The notes beneath the pieces are model-generated. The model was not told the origin of the DNA, searched no databases, and worked only from the letters and a program-made list of their open reading frames with translations. This document shows positions 18,206 through 26,563 of a DNA stretch of 64,000 nt, in pieces. The DNA is from Bombiscardovia apis (lineage in GTDB: Bacteria > Actinomycetota > Actinomycetes > Actinomycetales > Bifidobacteriaceae), in contig NZ_AP026800.1 in NCBI RefSeq assembly GCF_033095945.1, positions 1,488,001 to 1,552,000 on the forward strand, given 5' to 3'. The translations under genes were made by a program, and so were the position numbers. Position 1 is the stretch's first letter. Every line of letters begins with the position of its first letter.

Positions 18206-18868
18206 TTAGTAGCCAATCTTGGCCAGCCAGTCATTAATCTGACCTTCAGCCCCATCAGCCTTAGTTCCCTCGACAGTGAAACCATCAAGCACTTTGGCCT
18301 GCGGATACTGCTTGCGCACCGCCTCTTGCGTATTTCCTAGGCCGGAACCAGCTGCTGTTGTGAACGGAATAACGGTCTTGCCGTTCAGGTCTACTGCATC
18401 CATAAATGTGCGCACAATCATCGGATACTCGCCCCACCAGATGGGCCCTCCAATAAACACTGTGTCGTAGCTACTCACATCTGGCAGTGGATTCTTAATC
18501 TTGGGCCGAGCGTTCTCTTGCTGCTCTTTTTTGGCTTGGTCAGTAGTTTCATCATACGTGCCGGAATAGTCCTGCACCGGCACAATTTCGTATTCATCGG
18601 CTTTGGTGTGCTTCTGGATGAAATCCGCCACCACTTTGGTGTGTCCCACTTTCAAATTGCCATCGAAGTTGGCTCCCTTACGCGAAAAATAGACGACCAA
18701 CGTCTTGCCAGATTTCGTTTGTTCTGGTATCTTATGTGAGCCGGTGGTTTCGGACTTTTGCGTCTGTGGCGTTGCCATAGTTTTGTTCCTCCCATTTGCA
18801 TAGCTTTGGTACATCTCGATGCCCAGAGCAAGGGCAACTACAGCCACTACAGCTACTGCGGGAATCAT
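18206..18868 (-). CDS. Membrane-anchored flavodoxin
   Basis: 220 residues. A signal-anchor (VAVVAVVALALGIEMY) precedes a flavodoxin_4-type domain: FMN phosphate loop KTLVVYFSRKGANFDGN (~54-70), then TVFIGGPIWWGEYP and PFTTAAGSGLG. The FMN domain would sit outside the membrane. ATG 18868 has a poor ribosome binding site; the better GGAG site further upstream serves an overlapping 5-codon ORF (ATG at the AACAAATG) in another frame that ends at this ATG, so start or coupling is uncertain. Electron partners are unknown. Confidence 0.8.
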   Translation of the reverse strand: MIPAVAVVAVVALALGIEMYQSYANGRNKTMATPQTQKSETTGSHKIPEQTKSGKTLVVYFSRKGANFDGNLKVGHTKVVADFIQKHTKADEYEIVPVQDYSGTYDETTDQAKKEQQENARPKIKNPLPDVSSYDTVFIGGPIWWGEYPMIVRTFMDAVDLNGKTVIPFTTAAGSGLGNTQEAVRKQYPQAKVLDGFTVEGTKADGAEGQINDWLAKIGY

Positions 18869-19100
18869 GATTCGCTTTTCATTTGTTAGCTCCTCTGCTC
18901 ATTTTGACCAACTTCTGGTGACTCTAGCGGTTACAGTGAGCTCGAAGTCAACTTCGACTTGCACATTATCAGCTATGAGCTGAACTATCCTCATTCAGTA
19001 GAACGCCTCAGCGCACGCATACCAACGATAGAACATGTAAAGAACGCTTACATACCCCTTGCTAAAAGTCCAAAAAACGGACAGCCTGAGTTTACTCTAC

Positions 19101-19586
19101 TCAACCTATGTAGGCACGAGAGCGCAAATGCTCGGAAAGCTGCTCCTTGCTCAAAGAACCAGAGGCGAGAGCTTCCACCCACTGGTAAAGGTCGTTTTCC
19201 CAAGGGTTGGGCGAGTCTGCGATGTTGAGCCTTATGCCGCGCAAGGCAATCATAGCAAGGGAAATGCGGACTGCAGTGCGCTTGTTGCCGTCACCAAAGG
19301 GGTGGTCGCGCACTAGATAGTAGGCAAACGCTGCGGCTTGGTCGAAAATGTCAGCGAATCGGTCGACCGGTTTCTGACCGAAGCTGGCTAGGAAGGTGGA
19401 GGCGGCGACTGACTGCACGCGCGGCCCTTCGTCGCCTTTTTCGATGGCGTAACCGCCATGCTTGGTCATCTCTTCCATGTGTGCGTCCAAGACGGTTTGT
19501 ACGAAAGCCAAAAAGTCCGGTTCATCCGCAAATTCTATAGGCGGTGCCACTTTCCGCCAGTTCTCATCGGCTGTATGCTCAGGCAT
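19101..19586 (-). CDS. Fic/Doc-family toxin of a Panacea toxin-antitoxin pair
   Basis: 161 residues. The Fic core motif is present as HPFGDGNKRTA (~95-105), including the catalytic His and the nucleotide-binding GNKR. Fic enzymes transfer AMP, phosphate or other nucleotide groups to target proteins; the small size is close to Doc-type toxins that inactivate EF-Tu. It starts inside the last codons of the Panacea gene (8-bp overlap), the tight coupling usual for antitoxin-toxin operons. The glutamate-containing inhibition motif of self-inhibited Fic proteins is not evident. The target is inferred only. Confidence 0.85.
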   Translation of the reverse strand: MPEHTADENWRKVAPPIEFADEPDFLAFVQTVLDAHMEEMTKHGGYAIEKGDEGPRVQSVAASTFLASFGQKPVDRFADIFDQAAAFAYYLVRDHPFGDGNKRTAVRISLAMIALRGIRLNIADSPNPWENDLYQWVEALASGSLSKEQLSEHLRSRAYIG

Positions 19587-20094
19587 TGATTAGCATCCTA
19601 AAGGTGTTGGGCCAAGTGTCGTTGACTGAGGCGATAGCGGAGGCTAGCGTGCCTTGGACGCTGGGCCGGTCTAAGCCGTCTCGTGAAGCCAAAATCAGCT
19701 CCTCACTCAAGCTGGTTTCCGGACCCGTCTGGTAGGCAGCCCTCCAAGCTGAGCCCTCCCGCTGGGTAAAGCACACCAAATCGTAAGTAGTTAAAAAGCC
19801 GTATTGCTTGATGACCGCCGCCACCAAGTCGAGCGCCTGAGCATCACCCTCGGGCACGTCTCCGCGAGGTAGCGCGATCCGCCGCCGCCCATATCCCTTA
19901 AAAGCTTGGTACACTTCCGGCTCCACAGGCCCCATCTGCCAGGCCTCCACTGGCCCTTCAAAAGCCGCCTGCCCGCGAGCACGCAGGGACTCCACCTGCG
20001 CCCAATACACCAGCGCATTGAGCCGCACATTATTCAAAATAATCTCATACCCATGCCCGGCAATAAAGAGATTAGCCAACTCCAGAGCCCTCAA
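19579..20094 (-). CDS. Panacea (DUF4065/SocA-like) antitoxin
   Basis: 171 residues from TTG 20094, directly after GGAGAGGAGGGG. The longer open frame to 20193 would run through the tRNA-Ser gene and is rejected. The Panacea core is visible (NVRLNALVYWAQVES, then EAWQMGPVEPEVYQAFKGYG), matching the SocA-like antitoxin fold that neutralises many unrelated toxins. It precedes and overlaps the Fic gene. The unusual TTG start together with a very strong Shine-Dalgarno site may set the antitoxin level. Confidence 0.82.
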   Translation of the reverse strand: MRALELANLFIAGHGYEIILNNVRLNALVYWAQVESLRARGQAAFEGPVEAWQMGPVEPEVYQAFKGYGRRRIALPRGDVPEGDAQALDLVAAVIKQYGFLTTYDLVCFTQREGSAWRAAYQTGPETSLSEELILASRDGLDRPSVQGTLASAIASVNDTWPNTFRMLINA

Positions 20095-20118
20095 TCCCCC
20101 TCCTCTCCGAATATGAGT

Positions 20119-20146
20119 AAGGGCCCAGCTCGGTGGCTGGGCCCTT
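20119..20146 (-). terminator. Terminator after tRNA-Ser
   Basis: AAGGGCCCAGC (20119-20129) pairs with GCTGGGCCCTT (20136-20146) around a 6-base loop, immediately downstream of the minus-strand tRNA and upstream of the antitoxin start. Confidence 0.7.
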
Positions 20147-20151
20147 GTTGG

Positions 20152-20236
20152 CGGACAGAGCGGGATTCGAACCCGCGGTGACTTGCGCCACAACGGTTTT
20201 CAAGACCGTCTCTTTCGACCGCTCAGACATCTGTCC
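20152..20236 (-). tRNA. tRNA-Ser (anticodon TGA)
   Basis: 85 nt on the minus strand. The acceptor stem GGACAGA/TCTGTCC closes the cloverleaf, the anticodon loop is CTTGAAA (TGA), a long variable arm follows as in class II tRNAs, and the T arm contains GGTTCGAATCC. CCA is not encoded. Confidence 0.95.
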
Positions 20237-20352
20237 GTTGTGCTCCGCTAGCGGAACAACATCATCTAGCTTAGCGGATACGGCTTACATCGTGCAAGGG
20301 GCGCGTGGCAGTGCCCAATCGCTTACGCTTTGGCACAATCTCGGCAGCTGGC

Positions 20353-21801
20353 CTAGTCTAAGTGATACTCGTCGGCTACGATGTGGCCCTGGTCAAAAGT
20401 GACGAAACGGGTGCAGGTTTGCAGGAGGAATTCTCGGTCGTGGGAAATCACCAAGACGATAGCGCCCAGAGCATGCAGGTAGTCTATGGCCTGAGTCACC
20501 TGGTGCATGTGAGCCAAATCTAATCCGCTCGTCGGCTCGTCCATAATGACAATCCGCTTGCCTGATAACACAGCGCACCCCACGGCCACCCGCTGCTTCT
20601 GCCCTCCAGAAAGCGTACTCGGACTGCGCTCCAGCAAGTCCGTTAAGCCCAGCCCTTCAGCCAACTCACCCAACCGCTCGCTGCTGGTTCGGGGCGCGCC
20701 CAGCTGAAGCTCTTTCGCAACCGATTCTGAAAAAAGCTGGTAGTTCACATCTTGGAAGACGAGGAAAGACTCGCGCGTTAAGTCTTTCGGGCTGAGCTGC
20801 TGGCCTTGGAGCTCAACCCGGCCACCCTTATCGGCTGCAATCAGCCCGGTCAAAACCTTGGCAAAGGTGGACTTCCCAGCCCCGTTGTGCCCCACGATGC
20901 CAATAACTTCGCGGTTGTTCACATCTAAAGTATCAACCTGCAAGGCAGGCTGGTCGCAGCCCTTGTAGGAGTATGCCAAACTCTCAATATGCAAGCTCAC
21001 TTCGCCTGCTGACCCGCCAGTTTGGTTTGCCTCTAGCTCTGGCTGCCGCTGGCCTTCTTGAGCCTTCGTAACAGCACGTAAGCCCAGACGCTCGCGCTCT
21101 TGCAAGCCCATTTGCCCCAACTGGCTAGGGCTATACTCACCGGCAACTTGACCCCTGTCCACCAAGACGAAGCGGTCCGCGATCTGGTTCAAGTAATACA
21201 AACGGTGTTCAATAATCAGTAAGGAAAGCCCCTGGCCCTTGAGCTTAGCCAAGACCTGCGTAAGCATCTCAATCGACTCACTGTCTAAGTTTGAAGACGG
21301 CTCGTCGAGGAGGAGCATTTTGGGGTTGAGCATATACGAAGATGCGATAGCCACCATCTGCTTTTCGCCGCCCGAAAGCGCGAACATGCTGCGATCGAGC
21401 AAGTGACTAATGCCGAATAAGTCAGCCACTTCACTGAGTCTCTGAGCTATCTGCTCCCGCCCAAGACCCATATTTTCTAAGGGAAAAGCTAGCTCGCTGG
21501 TTACGTCAGTGGTGAAAAACTGGGTTTTAGGATTTTGGAAGACGGAGCCAACCTGCTCAGACAGTTGGAAAATCGGCACCGCTCCGGCCTCTAAGCCCGC
21601 TACTTGGCAGCTGCCCTCCTCCTGCCCTTCGTAGAGCTCAGGTATGAGGCCGTTGACCGCCCGCGAAAGCGTAGTTTTACCGCAGCCAGACTTGCCGGTC
21701 ACTACAACCGCTTCGCCCGGCCTCACCCGCAGGCTCACGTGGTTGAGCGCCGGGTCGAGCTGCCCCGAATATGTAAAGGAGAAATCATTGATATTAAGCA
21801 T
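20353..21801 (-). CDS. ECF transporter ATPase, two fused ABC domains
   Basis: 482 residues holding two complete ABC ATPase domains. Domain 1: Walker A GKSGCGKTTL (~36-45), signature LSGGEKQMV, Walker B MLLLDEPSS. Domain 2: Walker A GHNGAGKSTF, signature LSGGQKQRV, Walker B IVIMDEPTS. Together they replace the EcfA1-EcfA2 heterodimer of energy-coupling factor importers. Its start overlaps the stop of the EcfT gene by 8 bp, and the S component precedes that; all three form one operon. Confidence 0.9.
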   Translation of the reverse strand: MLNINDFSFTYSGQLDPALNHVSLRVRPGEAVVVTGKSGCGKTTLSRAVNGLIPELYEGQEEGSCQVAGLEAGAVPIFQLSEQVGSVFQNPKTQFFTTDVTSELAFPLENMGLGREQIAQRLSEVADLFGISHLLDRSMFALSGGEKQMVAIASSYMLNPKMLLLDEPSSNLDSESIEMLTQVLAKLKGQGLSLLIIEHRLYYLNQIADRFVLVDRGQVAGEYSPSQLGQMGLQERERLGLRAVTKAQEGQRQPELEANQTGGSAGEVSLHIESLAYSYKGCDQPALQVDTLDVNNREVIGIVGHNGAGKSTFAKVLTGLIAADKGGRVELQGQQLSPKDLTRESFLVFQDVNYQLFSESVAKELQLGAPRTSSERLGELAEGLGLTDLLERSPSTLSGGQKQRVAVGCAVLSGKRIVIMDEPTSGLDLAHMHQVTQAIDYLHALGAIVLVISHDREFLLQTCTRFVTFDQGHIVADEYHLD

Positions 21802-22477
21802 AAATTAAGCACCCCAGCAATCCGATTCCCACAATGAACACCAGCCAATCCGTAAGCGAGAATGAGACCTTGTAGAGGGAACTCTTGGGGCCCGGATTGG
21901 CCAGCCCGCGCGTGAGAGCAGCGGCAGTTAGGTCTGAGGCCACGTTCGCCGCATTGTTGAGCAGGGGCACGTAAATGTATTCTAAACTGCGCGCTGGGTG
22001 GAGCAGCAGCGCAAAGCCCCCAACGGCTAGTCCGCGGAACTTCATAGCGTCGCGAATGAGGTGATAATCGTGGCGAATGGTAGGAAAGAATCGGAAAAGC
22101 ACGCTCATGGGGATAATCACCCACTGGGGCATGTGGAGGCAGCGCAAGCCGTAGACCAGCTCAGAGACCCGAGTGCTCGCAAAAATGAGAGCGGCCACTA
22201 TAACGACCGGAAGCATTTTGCCCAGTCCGGAGAAGAGAAAGAGCACATAGTGGCCCCACAAGTTATCCGGATAAAGCGTGGCGCAGGCATTGCCCACCAC
22301 AAAAACTGCGCTCACCAAGGCCCAAGTTACGCCCTGCCTCCAGCGCCGCGCTAGGAAGAAGAGCAGGCACAGGTATGTGTATGCAGCAATTTGCAGCCAC
22401 ATAGGTAGGTTAAAAAAGAGCAGGATATTAGCAAATATAACCAGAAAAAACTTGCTAAAAATCGAGGCTGGTTTCAT
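21794..22477 (-). CDS. ECF transporter transmembrane (T) component
   Basis: 227 residues with about five membrane helices, a typical EcfT/CbiQ-type subunit. The cytoplasmic coupling region carries SVLFRFFPTIRHDYHLIRDA and ALTRGLANPG, positions where the family has its Ala-Arg-Gly coupling motifs. It couples ATP hydrolysis by the fused ATPase to substrate release from the S component. It overlaps the S gene by 4 bp (ATGA) and the ATPase gene by 8 bp. Confidence 0.85.
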   Translation of the reverse strand: MKPASIFSKFFLVIFANILLFFNLPMWLQIAAYTYLCLLFFLARRWRQGVTWALVSAVFVVGNACATLYPDNLWGHYVLFLFSGLGKMLPVVIVAALIFASTRVSELVYGLRCLHMPQWVIIPMSVLFRFFPTIRHDYHLIRDAMKFRGLAVGGFALLLHPARSLEYIYVPLLNNAANVASDLTAAALTRGLANPGPKSSLYKVSFSLTDWLVFIVGIGLLGCLIYA

Positions 22478-23103
22478 CCTCGGTTAGTCCCCTGCCCCTG
22501 CGCAAAATGTTTGTCAACTAATTTACCACCCCAATAGGCACCAATTACAGCACCTGCAACGGTGATAGCAATGCAAGCAAAGAGAGTAGGACCGGTGATG
22601 TGAGAGAAGAGCGTGTTGATATAGTCTTGGCTTTTACCGCGCTTCACCAAACTGGCCACGTAAGCATTTTTCATGAACCACAGAGGAATCACCGGGCCCA
22701 TTGAGCCGAAGGTAAACACCGTATAGCCCAACAAGCGCAGGCCCCGTTTAGGCTGCTCAGCTTTGGCAGCAAGACTCTGGATAAGATCTGCCACGAGACC
22801 GCACAAAGCGTAAGGGATGAAGGCGAGCGCAAAATGGCCCGAAATCAGGAAGAAGAGCCCCATGAGGATGCCCATAATTGTAATAGCGCCAAAACGTGGC
22901 ACCTTTTGGCACAGCAGCATATAGACCGGACCTGCTAGCAGACCCACAATGCCAGGCACAAAAATAGAGGTAAATCCGGGCAGCAGGAGGCCAGTGATGA
23001 GTGTGGTGGCACCTTCAGCGATTCCCATGCAGATGAAATACAGGGCACTATAGATACCTACGTTGATGAGATCCTTGGTTTTCAAGGCCGTTATTGCTGT
23101 CAC
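22474..23103 (-). CDS. MptD-family (Trep_Strep) ECF S component
   Basis: 209 residues, about six hydrophobic helices, starting at GTG 23103 with GGGAG about 8 bp upstream. The pattern (NVGIYSALYFICMGIAEG, PGIVGLLAGPVYMLL, SGHFALAFIPYALCGLVADL) matches the MptD/Trep_Strep group of ECF substrate-binding subunits, whose substrates are mostly unknown. I saw no recognisable riboswitch (no thiamine, FMN or cobalamin core) in the ~130 bp upstream that could name the substrate. Confidence 0.8.
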   Translation of the reverse strand: MTAITALKTKDLINVGIYSALYFICMGIAEGATTLITGLLLPGFTSIFVPGIVGLLAGPVYMLLCQKVPRFGAITIMGILMGLFFLISGHFALAFIPYALCGLVADLIQSLAAKAEQPKRGLRLLGYTVFTFGSMGPVIPLWFMKNAYVASLVKRGKSQDYINTLFSHITGPTLFACIAITVAGAVIGAYWGGKLVDKHFAQGQGTNRG

Positions 23104-23241
23104 CGTCTCGCTCCCGTCTTAAGCCCGAAGTCTGCCTCACTCGGTTCAGCTCAAACCGGCAGTCCTATTCATTACCAGACTAAAAGACGAAAGCCCTCCT
23201 GACAAGAGTCAATTTTGTGACGTCTGCCGGAGATACAGCAA

Positions 23242-23296
23242 AAGCCCCGCAGGCAAAGCACACCAGATAGACCGGCGCCCTCCACTTTCGGGGCTT
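23242..23296 (-). terminator. Terminator downstream of serS
   Basis: AAGCCCCG (23242-23249) pairs with CGGGGCTT (23289-23296) across a 39-base loop; on the minus strand the stem is followed by TTTT. It separates serS from the downstream ECF operon. Confidence 0.6.
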
Positions 23297-23311
23297 ATAA
23301 ACAGCTAAAAC

Positions 23312-24598
23312 TCAGGCTTCCCAGCGGGTAGGCTCGATAACTTCCTTGCCACCCATGTAGGAGCGCATCGCTTCGGGAATGGTGATGGAACCATCGGCGT
23401 TCTGGTGATTTTCCAAGATAGCCACCAGCCAGCGAGTCGTAGCCAGCGTGCCGTTGAGTGTAGCCACGGGGCGAGTGCCACCGTCTTCCATGCGCTCGCG
23501 GATATTCAGGCGGCGGGCTTGATATTCAGTGCAATTGGAAGTCGAAGTCAGCTCGCGGTAGCGGCCCTGAGTAGGTACCCAAGCCTCGCAGTCGAACTTG
23601 CGGGCGGCCGAAGAGCCCAAATCTCCGGCAGCAGTGTCGATAATGCGGTAGGGCACGTCGACCTTGCCCAGCATTTCCTGCTCCATGCTCAAGAGTTCCT
23701 GATGCTGAGCACGCGAATCCTCTTGCTTGCAGTAGACGAACATCTCAACTTTGTCGAACTGATGCACACGGATAATGCCCATCGTGTCTTTACCTGCCGA
23801 GCCAGCTTCGCGCCGGTAGCAAGAAGACCAACCACAGTAGCGCAGGGCACCCGATTCCAAGTCCAGAATCTCGTCTGCATGCATGCCAGCCAAGGCCACC
23901 TCAGAAGTGCCCACCAAATACTGGTCGTCAGGCTCACGCAAGCGGTAAATCTCATCGGAATGCGAGTTCAAGAAGCCGGTGCCAGCCATCACTTCGGGGC
24001 GCACCAGCGTAGGGGTAATGGTAGGGATAAAGCCGCGATCCATGGCCTGATCCACAGCCATAGTCAACATTGCGATCTCCATGCGGGCGATGTCGCCGCG
24101 CAGGAAGTAGAAGCGAGAACCGGAGACTTTCACGCCACGGCGCATGTCGATTCCGGCCACGCCCTCGCCCAGTTCCAAGTGGTTCTTGGGTTCAAAGCCC
24201 TCTGCTGCGAAGTCGCGGGGCGTACCAATCTTATTGACGACTACGTAGTCATCTTCGCCACCCTGCGGCGCTTCAGGTTCAACCACGTTGCTGAACTTCC
24301 ACATGAGCGTGGTGTAAGTTTCATTGGCTTTGTCGGCAGCATCTTTGAACTGCCCGACTTGGGCCGAAAGCTCCTTGGTGCGAGCTAAGAGTGCAGACTT
24401 TTCGTCGCCCTGGGCCTGAGCAATCTGCTTGCCCAGCCCCTTCTGCTCAGCCCTCGTAGACTCAAAGGACTGCAAGGCCTCACGACGCTCAGCATCCGCT
24501 TGGAGCACCTGGTCGACCAGCTCCACGGATTCGCCGCGCTTACGCTGGGACTCTTTAACAATGTCCGCATGGTCGCGGATGAACTGAATATCTAGCAT
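23312..24598 (-). CDS. serS: Seryl-tRNA synthetase
   Basis: 428 residues, the usual length of bacterial SerRS. The N-terminal ~110 residues form the long coiled-coil arm that grips the tRNA-Ser variable arm ([20 protein letters not shown] onward). The class II catalytic core follows: the serine/TxE region [14 protein letters not shown], motif 2 and motif 3 ([20 protein letters not shown]). It aminoacylates tRNA-Ser (two tRNA-Ser genes lie in this window). It is downstream of the L-serine dehydratase genes, 45 bp after sdaAA. Confidence 0.97.
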   Translation of the reverse strand: MLDIQFIRDHADIVKESQRKRGESVELVDQVLQADAERREALQSFESTRAEQKGLGKQIAQAQGDEKSALLARTKELSAQVGQFKDAADKANETYTTLMWKFSNVVEPEAPQGGEDDYVVVNKIGTPRDFAAEGFEPKNHLELGEGVAGIDMRRGVKVSGSRFYFLRGDIARMEIAMLTMAVDQAMDRGFIPTITPTLVRPEVMAGTGFLNSHSDEIYRLREPDDQYLVGTSEVALAGMHADEILDLESGALRYCGWSSCYRREAGSAGKDTMGIIRVHQFDKVEMFVYCKQEDSRAQHQELLSMEQEMLGKVDVPYRIIDTAAGDLGSSAARKFDCEAWVPTQGRYRELTSTSNCTEYQARRLNIRERMEDGGTRPVATLNGTLATTRWLVAILENHQNADGSITIPEAMRSYMGGKEVIEPTRWEA

Positions 24599-24643
24599 GG
24601 CTTTATCTTACTGCCAAAAGGCGACACACACGGCCTTCTCAAC

Positions 24644-25525
24644 TTACTCTTCCTGCCCGAAAATCGTCTTACGAAAACGCTGACCAGTGGGAGTGCCCGC
24701 CAGACCACCAATTCCAGTCTCTCGCAAGGACGCTGGCAGGCTGCGGCCCACCTTGCGCATAGCTTCGATGACTTCGTCTGCCGGAATCTTATTACTTCCA
24801 CCGGATAGGGCGATATCGGCAGCAATCAGCGCGTTCCCGGCACCAATTGCATTGCGCTTCACACAGGGTAATTCCACCAAACCCGCCACCGGATCACACA
24901 CCAATCCCAGCAGGTTGCTCATGGCAATAGCAAAGGCTTCAGCACAGGCCACTGGGTCGCCGCCCGCCGCCTCAACCGCCGCAGCAGCACCCATAGCTGA
25001 AGCCGAGCCAACCTCCGCCTGGCAACCGCCCGTAGCCCCTGCAATCATGGCATTGTTGGCAGTTACCAGCCCAAAAGCACCCGCAGTAAAGAGGAAGCGA
25101 ATCTGCCCATCGCGATCCAAGTCAATTCGCCGCTTGAGAGCTGCCAAAACGCCGGGAAGCGTGCCCGAAGATCCAGCCGTAGGAGTCGCGCAAATCACGC
25201 CCATAGAAGCGTTGACCTCATTGGTGGCCATCGCCGCCTGCACAGCCTCCAGCATCGTGTCGCCAGACAGGCTCACATGCGTTTCCCTATAATCGCGCAG
25301 CAGGGCCGCCTCACCACCAGTGAGCCCAGTCGCAGAAAACACGCCCTCGCCCGTAGAACCCTTAGCCACAGCCCGGTCCATCGCGTCAAGGTTCTCCCCC
25401 ATGCGCTCCCACACCTGCTCGCGGCTCTCCTGAAAACGTTCCATCTCCTCGCGAATCATAATCTCGCTAATCGGCAAGCCTTGCGTTTGTGCACTCGCTA
25501 CCAGTTCTGCTACAGAGGTGAACAT
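24644..25525 (-). CDS. sdaAA: L-serine dehydratase, alpha chain (Fe-S)
   Basis: 293 residues. The catalytic SDH_alpha domain is recognisable from CATPTAGSSGTLPGVLA, ATGGCQAEVGSASAMGAAA and LVCDPVAGLVELPCVKRNA, with the cysteines that hold the oxygen-sensitive 4Fe-4S cluster. With the beta chain it converts L-serine to pyruvate and ammonia. The beta gene lies 64 bp upstream on the same strand, giving the two-chain form of the enzyme; serS follows. Confidence 0.94.
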   Translation of the reverse strand: MFTSVAELVASAQTQGLPISEIMIREEMERFQESREQVWERMGENLDAMDRAVAKGSTGEGVFSATGLTGGEAALLRDYRETHVSLSGDTMLEAVQAAMATNEVNASMGVICATPTAGSSGTLPGVLAALKRRIDLDRDGQIRFLFTAGAFGLVTANNAMIAGATGGCQAEVGSASAMGAAAAVEAAGGDPVACAEAFAIAMSNLLGLVCDPVAGLVELPCVKRNAIGAGNALIAADIALSGGSNKIPADEVIEAMRKVGRSLPASLRETGIGGLAGTPTGQRFRKTIFGQEE

Positions 25526-25589
25526 ACTCGGTTCTTTCTCACTATTTCTTAGGGTTAACGGTTGTCAGCAGTCTCAGACGCGAGCTGGT

Positions 25590-26276
25590 CTAGTCCACGT
25601 AAATCATGCTGGGCGCAAAGCGGCGAATCTGCTCCAGAACAGCGGACAGCAGCGGTTTGTCGAGGTCGTAAACCACCATCACCTGCCTACCACTTGCACT
25701 TGGATACACGCTTCGGTTGCGCAAGGCTCCAGCAGCCGCAATCAGGCTCGTTATGGAATCTTCCTGCGCTAGCACTGCTTGCTCGGATTCATTCAGCAGC
25801 TGCGGCACTATCAGCAACGGCAACATGCCACCAGGCCGCAAGTCATAACCATCCATCTCAATCCGCCGAATTTCAATGGTTCCGCCTCCGATGGAGCAGC
25901 CGTAGAGACTCATCTCCTGCTGCCCCCTGCGCATGTGGACCACAGCGGTATTGGGGTGCCCGATCGGACTGGGGCCTTCTTCTTCGCAAAAATCAATGAG
26001 TACACCTTCATCCCGGGCGATGCTGACCGCGTGAGGCACCCGACCGTCGTCTGGCGCAAAGCCTAGTAAGCCGGAAATAATCGCATAGTCGGTGCCGTGG
26101 CCCAAGTGCGTCTTGGCAAAAGATTCGTAGTAATCGATGCGCACCTCGCTCGGTAGTCCACCAATTAAGTGACGAGCAGCACGACCGATGGCTACCGCTC
26201 CAGCAGTGTGTGAGCTGGAAGGTCCGACCATAATCGGGCCGATAATATCGAAGACACTGCGGTATTCTCCTGCCAT
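25590..26276 (-). CDS. sdaAB: L-serine dehydratase, beta chain
   Basis: 228 residues. The SDH_beta domain starts with DIIGPIMVGPSSSHTAGA; the last ~75 residues form a small ACT-like regulatory domain (RQVMVVYDLDKPLLSAVLEQ) as expected for two-chain iron-sulfur serine dehydratases. It is the first gene of the sdaAB-sdaAA-serS group. The 287 bp upstream, shared with the divergent lipid-kinase gene, show no clear operator. Confidence 0.92.
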   Translation of the reverse strand: MAGEYRSVFDIIGPIMVGPSSSHTAGAVAIGRAARHLIGGLPSEVRIDYYESFAKTHLGHGTDYAIISGLLGFAPDDGRVPHAVSIARDEGVLIDFCEEEGPSPIGHPNTAVVHMRRGQQEMSLYGCSIGGGTIEIRRIEMDGYDLRPGGMLPLLIVPQLLNESEQAVLAQEDSITSLIAAAGALRNRSVYPSASGRQVMVVYDLDKPLLSAVLEQIRRFAPSMIYVD

Positions 26277-26563
26277 CGCCCGTCCTTCCGCTTGCCTGCG
26301 CTACTCAGCCCTAGCCCCTACTAGCAATGGGCCCGTAAGCACTTTAGTGTACAGACCCTAAGTGCCAACTGTATTTCTAACTCATTGCTCAAAGGTTTTA
26401 TGCAGACATTATGCCTCTTTCCTAGCAAATGGAAGGGTGTTTCTTTGAGCGAACAACACGGTTAGATTAATCCTTACATCGCTTGCAGCAGAACGTGCAG
26501 GAATCGTTGATATATACCCAAATTGTTTCACCCCGGCACTAGAAAGAGCGGAGAATAGACTCT

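Noticed and set aside
20095..20193. Upstream extension of the Panacea gene to a Met at 20193
   Set aside because: It would be translated through the tRNA-Ser gene and its terminator; the TTG at 20094 has a strong ribosome binding site.
23104..23240. Possible riboswitch before the ECF operon
   Set aside because: I searched by eye for thiamine, FMN, cobalamin, preQ1 and folate cores and saw none that fit.
23405..24388. 327-codon plus-strand frame inside serS
   Set aside because: Antisense shadow of serS.
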